Origin: Pseudokineococcus lusitanus
GTDB taxonomy: Bacteria; Actinomycetota; Actinomycetes; Actinomycetales; Quadrisphaeraceae
Assembly: GCF_003751265.1 (NCBI RefSeq)
Contig: NZ_RJKN01000004.1
Span: forward strand, 124,001-188,000
Length of the DNA stretch: 64,000 bases
Reading direction: 5' to 3'
Part shown: positions 36,917-44,864 of the stretch, piece after piece
How the letters are laid out: every line of letters begins with the position of its first letter
Position numbering within the stretch: position 1 is the stretch's first letter
The notes under the pieces: generated by a model
What the model was told of the DNA's origin: nothing
The model's input: the letters and a program-made list of their open reading frames with translations, nothing else
Databases searched by the model: none
Made by a program: the position numbers and the translations under genes

Positions 36917-39900
36917 CTACCGCTGGGGGCGGAGGTCGGCGTCCACGCCGTGACCGACCTGGCGCTGGTCGCCGTTGACGTCGGCGTAGGCCGCGACGAC
37001 CGTGGCCGACCGGCGGCCGGTGGACAGGACCAGCGCCCCGTCCACGACCTCGACGGCCAGCTCCGTGCCGGCCGCCGTCGTCAGCACCAGCCCGTCGGAC
37101 GCCGCGGCGCCCAGCCGCGCGGCCGTCAGCCGCTCGTCCGGGACGACGTGGCCGAGCAGCAGCCGCTCCACGCGCCCGGCGCCCCAGACCCGCAGGAGGC
37201 GCTGCGCGAGCACCGCCTCCGAGCGCGGGACCCGGCCGCCGAGGACGTCGTCGTACACCGCGCCCATGGCGGCGTCGTCGGGCAGGAAGGCCGTCAGCGC
37301 GGCCTCCGGGTCGTCGAGCACCGCGACCGGGGAGCCGGGACGGCGCTCGAGGACGCCCTCGACGAGCGCCACGACGACGTCGTGGTCGGACCCGTCGGCG
37401 TCCGGCGCACCGCTCGCCGTCCGCAGGGCGGCCAGCACCGACACGTCCGTCCCGGGCTCCGGCTCGGGCTCGGGGTCGGGGTCCGGGTCGGGGTCCGGCT
37501 CCTCGCCGGGGGCGAGGACCTGCACCCGGGCCACGGCGGTCGTCGTGCCGGCCGCCTCGACGGCACCGCGCACCTCGAAGGTGCCCGGCGCCGCGTACGC
37601 GGCCGGGTCGACGGCGTCCCACGCGACGTCGAGCATCTCCCGCGAGCCGTCGTTGTACTGGACGGCCACCCTGCCGGGCAGCGACGGCGCCGTGCCGGCG
37701 ACCGTCGTCACCGCGACCGGGTCGACGGTGTTGACCTGGCCCGGCGGCGTCGCCCGGACCCAGACCGTCGCGGTGGCCGGCAGGGCCGTGCCGTCGACCG
37801 CGCCGACGACGTCGAAGCTGCCCTCGCCGGACACCTGGTCGGCCGTCACCGCGCTCCAGACCACGGCGGAGCGCAGCCGCGTGCCGTCGGCGTAGACGAC
37901 GTCGACCTCGGCCGGCAGCTCGGGCAGCTCGCCGACGGCCGTGCGGACGTCGAGCTCCTCGACCGCCGTCGGGGCGTCGGCGCGCACGCGCCACTCGGAG
38001 ACGGCGACGGCCGAGTACCCGCCGGCCGTCCCGGGTGCCGCGTCGAGGACGACGCGCAGCGCCGACGTCGTGACGACGTCGAAGCCGGCGCTGCCCGTCT
38101 CGGCGCCGCGGCCGGACGCGACGTCCACCCACGCGCCGTCGACCTGCGCCTGCACCGTCCACGCCGCCGGGACCGCGACGCCGTCCCCGGTGCCCTGCGG
38201 GCTGTCCGACCAGAAGACGAGCTCGGAGCTCGCCACCCGGACCGGGCGCTCCCACGTGTACTGCAGCCACTGCTGCGCGGGCCGGTCGCCCGACCACGTG
38301 CCCCAGACCAGCTGCTGGTCACCGCCGCTCGTCGGGGCCTGGCCGTCGTTGACGGCCTGCACCCGGTTCCAGCCCGCGGTGTACGACGCGGTCGGCGTCG
38401 CCTGGCGCGAGACCTCGAGGCCCGCGACGTCGGTCTCCGCGACCTCGACGACGACGTCCTCCGCGGACGTCAGCGCCCCGTCGGTGGCCTCGAGCCGGAG
38501 CACGTAGCGCCCGGCCGCCGTGACGCGGGCCGTGGTGCTCGGGCTCGCCGGGTCGCGGAAGATCACCGTCGCGCCGGCCGGCGCCTCGACGGCCGACCAC
38601 GTGGAGGTGAGCCCGGCGCCGGGCAGCCCGTCGTCGCGCACCTCGCCGCGCAGCGGCACGGTGCCGCCCGCGGACGGCCCGTCTACCCGGGCCCGCACCA
38701 CCGGGGACGCGTTCTGCGACACCGGGACCGGCTCACCGGTGGAGCGGACCGCCAGCTCCTTGACGCCGGTGGCGGAGCCGGGGTGGTGGTCGACGACGAG
38801 ACGGAGCGCCGTCGTCGTCACGGGCGCGAACCGCAGGACGTTGAGGTTGGCCCGCGGGGCCGACGGCGTCGCCGAGGGCTGCGGCACCGGCTGCCAGCCG
38901 CCGCCGGTGCGGTACTCGAGCCGGTAGGACTCCGGCGCCGCGTAGCCGGGCCGGGTCCCCGCCGTCCGGCCGCCCTGCGGGGCGTCCGAGGTGGAGGTCC
39001 GGTAGAAGTGCACGCGCGCCTCGTCGACGGTCTGCTCCCCGTCCAGCTCGACGGTCAGCGCGTCGGACCCGGACGACGTGCCCGCGGTCCCCCAGAAGGG
39101 CTCGTTGACGGTGCTGCCGTCGACCGCCGCGGCGGCGGAGCTCCACGCGTCGGACGCGGTGTGCGTGGCCTCCGCCGGCCGCCCCTCGGTGACCGGGGCG
39201 ACGTCCGTGGTGGCGGTCCGGACGTCGGCGCCGGCCTTGGCCATGACGTCGACGACACGGTCGTCGTCGGCGAAGCGCACGTCCTGCGGGGCGAGCAGGT
39301 CGGCCGTCGTCGCGGAGGTCACCGCGAGACCGTCGGCGGCCTCCACCTCGCCCGTCGCCGGGTCCCAGACCGCCTGCCCGAGACCGTCGAGCGTGAAGCC
39401 GAGCTCGCCGTCGAGGTAGACGGAGTAGCCCTCGGGCACGTCCTCGCCGTAGGGGCGCTCGCCGTCGCCGGGCGCGTCCCAGACGACGGCGAGCTCGCCG
39501 CCGCGGTAGGGGATGCCGTCGACGCGGAAGTGCGGCCAGTCGACGTCGACCGGGTCGACCTCGACCTTCGCGTCGCTGCGCGGCCGGAACCCCATGGCGT
39601 CCTCGATGACGGTGAAGTTCGTCGCGCCGAGGATCGTGTGGTGGATCCACGAGCGGTAGCCGATGCCCTGCTCGTCGCCCCACGAGGTGTTGGCCGAGCC
39701 CTGCGCCCAGAACTCGTTCTGGTCGGGCAGCCGGTTGTCGCCGCCGATGTAGTGCGCCCAGGCGTTCCAGTAGAGGAGCTTCTTGTAGTCCTCGGCGCCG
39801 AGGTACTCGGTCGGGTAGTCCCGCAGGACGCTCGAGAGCATCCGGAAGGTCACCGTCGAGTTGATGACGGAGAAGTTGTTGCTGCCCTCGTCCCCCCGCT

Positions 39901-41764
39901 CGAGGGCGTCTCGCTGGTTGGCCGTGTAGAAGGGGAAGATCGGGTACTCCTCCGAGTCCTCCCACAGCCGCAGCGCCTCGGTGTAGTCGTCGTCGTAGTC
40001 CGCGTCCCCCGGCTTCGGCATCAGCCCGACCGAGAACGGGTAGTAGTTGTTGATCTCCTTCCACTCCACCAGCCGCTCGGGGCCGACGGACTGGCGGTGC
40101 TTGAGCATGTCGTCGTCGGCGTCCCACAGCGTGTCGACGACCGCCCGCTTGACCCGCTCGGCGACGGCGCGCATGCGCTCGGCGTCCTCGGTGCGGCCCG
40201 CGACCTCGTAGCCCTCCGCCGCCGCCAGGGCGTTGGAGTAGAGGTAGGCGTTCTCCGTGCGGTCCATCCGCGCACCGCCGTTGCGCGCGCCCCAGTCGAA
40301 CGACACCGCATCGGCGTCGTTGCCGGTCATGGCGCCCCAGTCGTACTCGATGAGGCCGTTGTCGTTGGTGTCGTAGTCCTCGAGCAGCCCCGCGACGTCG
40401 TCGTCGCCGTAGCGGGCGAGGTTCTCGGCGACGACCGCCGGACCGCCGTGGAGCTGGTAGGAGCGCCAGGCCGCCTCGGTGACGTACTGCGTGTAGCTGT
40501 TGCTCCAGTTCGCCGGGTCGCCCGGGTTGTCGACGAGGCGGTGGCTGCGCGCCACCTCGCCCGCCGAGACCCAGGGGCCGTAGGAGTAGACCGGGTCCTT
40601 GAAGTACTTGAGGTCGTCGATGAACATGCCGGTGGTCAGCACGATGTTGTTGTTGTAGCCGAGCACCCCCTCCATCGACGTGGGGAACTGGTAGTCGTTG
40701 CCGGGGACGTCGGCGTCGAGGAAGTTGAAGCGCATCAACCACCACCGGTAGAACAACGTCTTGTCGATGTTGTCCTCGGGCGTGTCGAGGTAGGGGACCT
40801 GGTCGGCCCACCACGCGTTGTAGTCGGTCACGTGCCGCGTGTACGCGGCCGGGCCGTCCTCCGCCCGGACGGCGTCGTAGTCGGTGCGGGACGCGGCGAT
40901 CTCGTCGGTCACGAGGCCCAGCTGGACCTTCGCGGCGGCGCTGCCCGTCGCCGGGACCGCCACCTCGCGCGTCACCGCGCCGTCGGACGCCGCGAAGCCG
41001 TCGCCCGACAGGCGGGGCCGCAGCTCGGTGAGGTCCCGCGGCGCGGACAGCGCCCCCACGACCTCGTCGCCCTCGACGACGCCCGCCAGCGGCGAGGCAC
41101 CGCGCACCGTCACCGTCCGCGCCGTGCCGTCGGTGCTCGACATCTCCAGCAGGACGACGGCGACGTTCGCGTCGGTCATGAACTTCGTCTGGACGACGCG
41201 GACGCCGCCCCCGACGTGCGTGCTCGTCCAGTAGCTCGGCGTCTGCTTGCGCGCCGCCGTCTCCTCGGTCAGCGCCACGGCCCGGCCGTCGACGAGCACC
41301 TCCACGCGCAGGAGGGCGTCGCCGCCCAGGTCGTCGACGTAGGCCGGACGCCCGACGAAGCCGAGGTCGCCCGGGGAGTGGGTGTACATGTACGCGGCCC
41401 GGCCGCGGGTGAAGAGCCAGCTGTTGCTGTCGCCGAAGGCGCCCGCCGTCCCGGTCCGCGCGAGCAGGTCGTCGACCCAGAAGTCCGCGTCGGGCGAGGT
41501 GCCGGCGCCCGCGGCGCGGTCGGCCTCGAAGGTGGCGCGCATCTGGCCGCCGACGACGGGGCCGGCGGGCAGGGGCGGGACGGGCTCGGCGTCACCGGTG
41601 AAGACCGGGTAGCCGATGCCGCTGTTGGGCCTCGCCGGGGCGGCCGCGCCCGAGGCGGTGGCCGGGACGGCGGCCAGCAGCGTGCCCGCGAGGGTGGCGG
41701 CCAGGGCGCCCGCGACGGCGACGGACCGCCGTCGGCCGGAGGGGCGTGGAGGGGTGCCGGACAT
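36917..41764 (-). CDS. Secreted 1615-residue modular glycoside hydrolase (possible GH121-like beta-L-arabinobiosidase)
   Basis: Large exported enzyme. In order: signal peptide (about 1-38, ending TASGAAA); N-terminal beta domain and (alpha/alpha)6-type catalytic region (about 50-760, with FWVDDLL, LFYRWWLMRFNFL, PTSMEGVLGYNN, TEAAWRSYQLHGG, DTNDNGLIEYDWG, IGGDNRLPDQNEFWAQG); discoidin-like module (about 865-1005); PKD-like domain (about 1020-1105); second discoidin-like module (about 1120-1260); two Big_4 Ig-like domains (about 1265-1418); a Pro-Asp/Pro-Glu linker (1420-1438); and a C-terminal fasciclin-like domain (AFLPDDAAM, LLLGHVVPDERLTA). No LPXTG motif or membrane anchor is seen. The ATG at 41764 has GAGGAG 5 nt upstream. 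GH121 is suggested by the locus layout; GH63-like is the alternative. Catalytic residues were not assigned. Confidence 0.8.
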   Translation of the reverse strand: MSGTPPRPSGRRRSVAVAGALAATLAGTLLAAVPATASGAAAPARPNSGIGYPVFTGDAEPVPPLPAGPVVGGQMRATFEADRAAGAGTSPDADFWVDDLLARTGTAGAFGDSNSWLFTRGRAAYMYTHSPGDLGFVGRPAYVDDLGGDALLRVEVLVDGRAVALTEETAARKQTPSYWTSTHVGGGVRVVQTKFMTDANVAVVLLEMSSTDGTARTVTVRGASPLAGVVEGDEVVGALSAPRDLTELRPRLSGDGFAASDGAVTREVAVPATGSAAAKVQLGLVTDEIAASRTDYDAVRAEDGPAAYTRHVTDYNAWWADQVPYLDTPEDNIDKTLFYRWWLMRFNFLDADVPGNDYQFPTSMEGVLGYNNNIVLTTGMFIDDLKYFKDPVYSYGPWVSAGEVARSHRLVDNPGDPANWSNSYTQYVTEAAWRSYQLHGGPAVVAENLARYGDDDVAGLLEDYDTNDNGLIEYDWGAMTGNDADAVSFDWGARNGGARMDRTENAYLYSNALAAAEGYEVAGRTEDAERMRAVAERVKRAVVDTLWDADDDMLKHRQSVGPERLVEWKEINNYYPFSVGLMPKPGDADYDDDYTEALRLWEDSEEYPIFPFYTANQRDALERGDEGSNNFSVINSTVTFRMLSSVLRDYPTEYLGAEDYKKLLYWNAWAHYIGGDNRLPDQNEFWAQGSANTSWGDEQGIGYRSWIHHTILGATNFTVIEDAMGFRPRSDAKVEVDPVDVDWPHFRVDGIPYRGGELAVVWDAPGDGERPYGEDVPEGYSVYLDGELGFTLDGLGQAVWDPATGEVEAADGLAVTSATTADLLAPQDVRFADDDRVVDVMAKAGADVRTATTDVAPVTEGRPAEATHTASDAWSSAAAAVDGSTVNEPFWGTAGTSSGSDALTVELDGEQTVDEARVHFYRTSTSDAPQGGRTAGTRPGYAAPESYRLEYRTGGGWQPVPQPSATPSAPRANLNVLRFAPVTTTALRLVVDHHPGSATGVKELAVRSTGEPVPVSQNASPVVRARVDGPSAGGTVPLRGEVRDDGLPGAGLTSTWSAVEAPAGATVIFRDPASPSTTARVTAAGRYVLRLEATDGALTSAEDVVVEVAETDVAGLEVSRQATPTASYTAGWNRVQAVNDGQAPTSGGDQQLVWGTWSGDRPAQQWLQYTWERPVRVASSELVFWSDSPQGTGDGVAVPAAWTVQAQVDGAWVDVASGRGAETGSAGFDVVTTSALRVVLDAAPGTAGGYSAVAVSEWRVRADAPTAVEELDVRTAVGELPELPAEVDVVYADGTRLRSAVVWSAVTADQVSGEGSFDVVGAVDGTALPATATVWVRATPPGQVNTVDPVAVTTVAGTAPSLPGRVAVQYNDGSREMLDVAWDAVDPAAYAAPGTFEVRGAVEAAGTTTAVARVQVLAPGEEPDPDPDPDPEPEPEPGTDVSVLAALRTASGAPDADGSDHDVVVALVEGVLERRPGSPVAVLDDPEAALTAFLPDDAAMGAVYDDVLGGRVPRSEAVLAQRLLRVWGAGRVERLLLGHVVPDERLTAARLGAAASDGLVLTTAAGTELAVEVVDGALVLSTGRRSATVVAAYADVNGDQRQVGHGVDADLRPQR

Positions 41765-41818
41765 GATTCTCCTCGACGTTGAGGGAGGGGACGCCTCACC
41801 TCAGCACGCCGGACATGT

Positions 41819-42412
41819 CTACGGCAAGCGGTTTCGGTCCGTTTCGTGGGGACGTCGACCCGGGGCGTCGTCCGACGCCACGCCGAGGTCCGCGGCGAGA
41901 CCGGACCAGCGCGGGCCCGTGCCCCGCAGCACCGCCCGTCTCGCCTCGTCGACGTCCGCGGTGCCGGCGAGCACGGCGTCGGCGTCCCCGTCGTCGCGGC
42001 CGAGCGCGACCTCGAGCCGCTGCTCCGCGAGGTGCTCGACGAGGCCGCTCCCCCACTCGACGACGACGACGGCCTCCTCGAGCTCGGTGCCGAGGTCGAG
42101 GTCGTCGAGCTCGAGCGCCCCGCCGAGCCGGTACGCGTCGACGTGGACGAGCGGCGGCCCGCCGACGGTCGAGGGGTGGAGGCGGGCGACGACGAAGGTC
42201 GGCGACGTCACGGGGCCCCGCACGCCGAGGCCCTCGCCGAGGCCCTTCGTCAGCGTCGTCTTGCCGGCCCCGAGGTCGCCGGACAGGACGAGGAGGTCGC
42301 CCGCCCGGACCAGGCGGCCGCACAGGCGGCCGAGGTCCGTCGTGGCGTCCGCGGTCGGCAGGTCGACGACGACCTCGACGACCTCGGGACTGCCTGCGGC
42401 GGAGCCGGTCAC
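41819..42412 (-). CDS. tsaE: tRNA threonylcarbamoyladenosine biosynthesis ATPase TsaE
   Basis: 197-residue TsaE P-loop ATPase that drives turnover of the TsaBDE complex. Walker A is LSGDLGAGKTTLTKGLGEGL, followed by TSPTFVVARLH, VHVDAYRL and the VVVVEWG motif. The last 45 residues, beyond the family core, are a variable basic tail. The GTG at 42412 overlaps the hydrolase stop by 4 nt. The 3' end carries a LacI-type operator (41823-41836) belonging to the downstream glycosidase gene, so coding and regulatory signals overlap. Confidence 0.95.
   Translation of the reverse strand: MTGSAAGSPEVVEVVVDLPTADATTDLGRLCGRLVRAGDLLVLSGDLGAGKTTLTKGLGEGLGVRGPVTSPTFVVARLHPSTVGGPPLVHVDAYRLGGALELDDLDLGTELEEAVVVVEWGSGLVEHLAEQRLEVALGRDDGDADAVLAGTADVDEARRAVLRGTGPRWSGLAADLGVASDDAPGRRPHETDRNRLP
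41823..41836. promoter_or_regulatory. LacI-type operator, site 2 (inside the tsaE 3' end)
   Basis: GGCAAGCGGTTTCG, 12 of 14 positions fitting TGNAANCGNTTNCA. It lies 59 bp upstream of the modular glycosidase start and covers the final tsaE codons. No convincing -35/-10 pair is seen between it and the glycosidase. Confidence 0.65.
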
Positions 42413-43506
42413 GCCGACCGCCGGTCGTGCTCGACGAGCCGCAGCGCCCGCTCGAGGAGCCCTTCGACGGCGGCCTGGACGACCTCGGGGTGCTCGAGCG
42501 GGACGAGGTGGCCGGCGTCCGGGACGACGACGAGCTCGGCCGCGGGCAGGCGCCGGACGATCTCCTCGCTGTGCGAGGGCGGCGTGAGGAGGTCGTCGGC
42601 CCCCACGAGCACCAGCACCTCGCCGCCCGCGAGCGCGCCGAGGGCGTCGGCCTTGTCGTGGGCGGCGAAGGCCGGGAAGAAGTCGTCGATGACCTCGACC
42701 CGCGTGCCGGCGATCATGCGCGAGGTGAAGTCGACGACGTCCTCGGGCACGTCCGAGGCGTAGGACCAGTGCCGCACGAGCAGCGCCTCGAGGTCGCCGC
42801 CGAGGGCGCGGGTCCGCTCGACGAGGGCCGCCTGCCGGCTCAGCAGGCCGAGCGCGGTCGGCGCCACCCTCCGCAGCAGCGGCGCCAGGGCGGCGAAGCC
42901 GAAGTCGTTGGCCTCCATCCCCCCCGAGCTCGTCGACACGAGCGCGGTGCCGACGACGCGCTCGGCGACGAGGTCGGGGTCGCGCGCCGCGAGCGCCATG
43001 ACCGCCATGCCGCCCATCGAGTGGCCGAGCAGGACCAGCGGCCCCTCGGGCGCCGTGGCCGCGACGACGGCGGCGAGGTCCTCCCCCACCTGGTCGATCG
43101 TCGCCGACCCCTGCGGGCCGCGCTGGGACCGCCCGTGCCCGCGCTGGTCCCACAGGACGAGGCGGTAGCGGCCGCGCAGGGCGAGGCGCTGGACGTGCCA
43201 GAAGTCGAGGTTGAGGCCGTAGCCGTGGGACAGGACGACGGTGGGCCGGTGCTCGGCGGCGGCCCGGGCGGCCTCGTCGGCGGGCAGGTCGTCCACCTCG
43301 ACGTACAGCGCCGTGCCGTCGCCCGTCCGGACCGTCGTCGACGGCCCGGTCAGCGAGCCGAGCGGGACCTCGCGCCGGGGCCCCCGCGGCCGGCCCGGCA
43401 GGAGCGGGCGGCCGACGGCGACCCGCTCGGCGCCCAGGCCGATGGCGGCGCCCACCCCCGCGGCCGCCAGGCCCAGCCCGAGGGGGACCAGCCGCAGGGC
43501 GCTCAC
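42409..43506 (-). CDS. Alpha/beta hydrolase
   Basis: 365-residue alpha/beta-hydrolase with an N-terminal hydrophobic segment (LVPLGLGLAAAGVGAAIGLG) that could be a signal anchor. Fold motifs: oxyanion HGYGLNLDFWH, nucleophile elbow GHSMGG, acid Asp in LVGADDLLTP and catalytic His in DAGHLVPLEHP. The GTG at 43506 overlaps the alr stop and its stop overlaps tsaE, so it belongs to the alr-tsaE operon. A hydrolase in this position is common in actinobacteria, but its substrate is not known to me. Confidence 0.88.
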   Translation of the reverse strand: MSALRLVPLGLGLAAAGVGAAIGLGAERVAVGRPLLPGRPRGPRREVPLGSLTGPSTTVRTGDGTALYVEVDDLPADEAARAAAEHRPTVVLSHGYGLNLDFWHVQRLALRGRYRLVLWDQRGHGRSQRGPQGSATIDQVGEDLAAVVAATAPEGPLVLLGHSMGGMAVMALAARDPDLVAERVVGTALVSTSSGGMEANDFGFAALAPLLRRVAPTALGLLSRQAALVERTRALGGDLEALLVRHWSYASDVPEDVVDFTSRMIAGTRVEVIDDFFPAFAAHDKADALGALAGGEVLVLVGADDLLTPPSHSEEIVRRLPAAELVVVPDAGHLVPLEHPEVVQAAVEGLLERALRLVEHDRRSA

Positions 43507-44768
43507 GGGAGCACCTGCGCCGCAGCGGACCCGGCGACGTCGAGGCCGTGCCGACGGGCGACCGCGCCCGAGTAGCGGCGCGGGACGCGCGCGCCGAGGC
43601 GGGTGACGACCTCGTACCCGATGGTCCCGGCGGCGTCGGCCCAGTCCTGGGCCGTCGGCCCGCCGTCCGCGCCCGTGCCGAAGAGCTCGACGACGTCGCC
43701 GGCCCGGACGGCGCGGGCCGCCGCGTCGTCGCCGAGGTCGAGGACCACCTGGTCCATGCAGACGCGGCCGGCGACCGGGTGCCGGCGGCCGCCGACGAGC
43801 ACGGGCCCCGTCCCGCTCGCGTGCCGGGGGACGCCGTCGCCGTAGCCCAGCGGCACGAGCGCGAGCCGCGTCCGCGCCGCGGTGACGTGCTGGTGGCCGT
43901 AGGAGACGCCCTCCCCGGGCCCCACCTCCTTGACGAGCGACAGCCGCGCCCGCAGCGCCATGGCGGGCACGAGGCCGAGGTCGGCCGCCGAGCCCCGGAC
44001 GGGCGAGGGCGTGACCCCGTAGACGGCGATCCCCGCGCGCACGAGGTCGAGCCGGGTCCGCGGGTGGGCCAGCACGCCCGCGGAGTTGGCGAGGTGCCGC
44101 AGCGGGGGCCGCACCCCCAGGCCGGCGGCGACGGCGAGGGCCTCCTCGAGCCGGTCGGCCTGCCGGTGCGTGAGGGCGTCCGCGGCCGGGTCGTCGGCCG
44201 AGGCGAGGTGGGACCAGACGCCGACCACCTCGACGGCGCCCTCGGCCTGCGCGGCCGCGGCCGCGCGTACGAGGTCGGGCCAGTCGTGCGCCGTCGCCCC
44301 GCCGCGGGACAGGCCCGTGTCGACCTTGAGGTGCACCCGGGCCGTCCGCCCGGTCCGGCGGGCGGCGCCGGCGAGCGCGTCCACCGCCCAGGGCGCCGAG
44401 GCGGAGACGTCCACCCCGGCCGCCACCGCCGCGGTCGTGTCCTGGCCCGGGACGAGCACCCACGCGAGGACGGGCGCCGTGATGCCGGCGGCCCGCAGCG
44501 CGAGCGCCTCGTCGAGGTGGGCCACGCCGAGCCACGTGGCCCCACCCTCGAGCGCGGCGAGCGCGGCGGGGACGGCGCCGTGCCCGTACCCCTCGGCCTT
44601 GACGACGGCCATGAGCGCGGCGCCCCCGGCGCGCTCGCGCAGGAGCGCGGCGTTGGCCGCCACCGCGTCGAGGTCGACGTCGGCCCACGCGGGGACGACG
44701 GGGGCCGTCGGGCCCCCGGTCGCGGGGGGCGTCGACGGGGGCGTCGGGGTCGTCGTCCGGTCGGGCAT
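43503..44768 (-). CDS. alr: Alanine racemase
   Basis: 421-residue PLP-dependent alanine racemase providing D-alanine for peptidoglycan. The PLP lysine is Lys57 in AVVKAEGYGHG; the second catalytic base is the Tyr in GEGVSYGHQH. A C-terminal beta domain has VAGRVCMDQVVLDLG. A 27-residue Thr/Pro-rich N-terminal tail precedes the barrel. The ATG at 44768 has no Shine-Dalgarno; GAGACT ends 7 nt upstream and may be a -10. The gap to nnr upstream is 96 nt, so alr probably has its own promoter. Confidence 0.96.
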   Translation of the reverse strand: MPDRTTTPTPPSTPPATGGPTAPVVPAWADVDLDAVAANAALLRERAGGAALMAVVKAEGYGHGAVPAALAALEGGATWLGVAHLDEALALRAAGITAPVLAWVLVPGQDTTAAVAAGVDVSASAPWAVDALAGAARRTGRTARVHLKVDTGLSRGGATAHDWPDLVRAAAAAQAEGAVEVVGVWSHLASADDPAADALTHRQADRLEEALAVAAGLGVRPPLRHLANSAGVLAHPRTRLDLVRAGIAVYGVTPSPVRGSAADLGLVPAMALRARLSLVKEVGPGEGVSYGHQHVTAARTRLALVPLGYGDGVPRHASGTGPVLVGGRRHPVAGRVCMDQVVLDLGDDAAARAVRAGDVVELFGTGADGGPTAQDWADAAGTIGYEVVTRLGARVPRRYSGAVARRHGLDVAGSAAAQVLP

Positions 44769-44775
44769 CGGCGGC

Positions 44776-44781
44776 AGTCTC
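44776..44781 (-). promoter_or_regulatory. Possible -10 for leaderless alr
   Basis: GAGACT on the minus strand ends 7 nt before the ATG. It departs from TANNNT at the first base, so support is weak. Confidence 0.3.
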
Positions 44782-44864
44782 CCACCGGGCGGCGCCGCGG
44801 GCCGTGCGGCTCGGCGCGCGGCGGCGCGCCGCACCTCGCCGGCCGGCCGCGGCGGCCGGGACGG

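Noticed and set aside
36341-41782. A 1813-codon open frame on the plus strand antisense to the modular glycosidase
   Set aside because: It overlaps lacI and the glycosidase, has Arg/Val/Gly-heavy low-complexity translation and no recognisable domain; open antisense frames are expected at this GC content.
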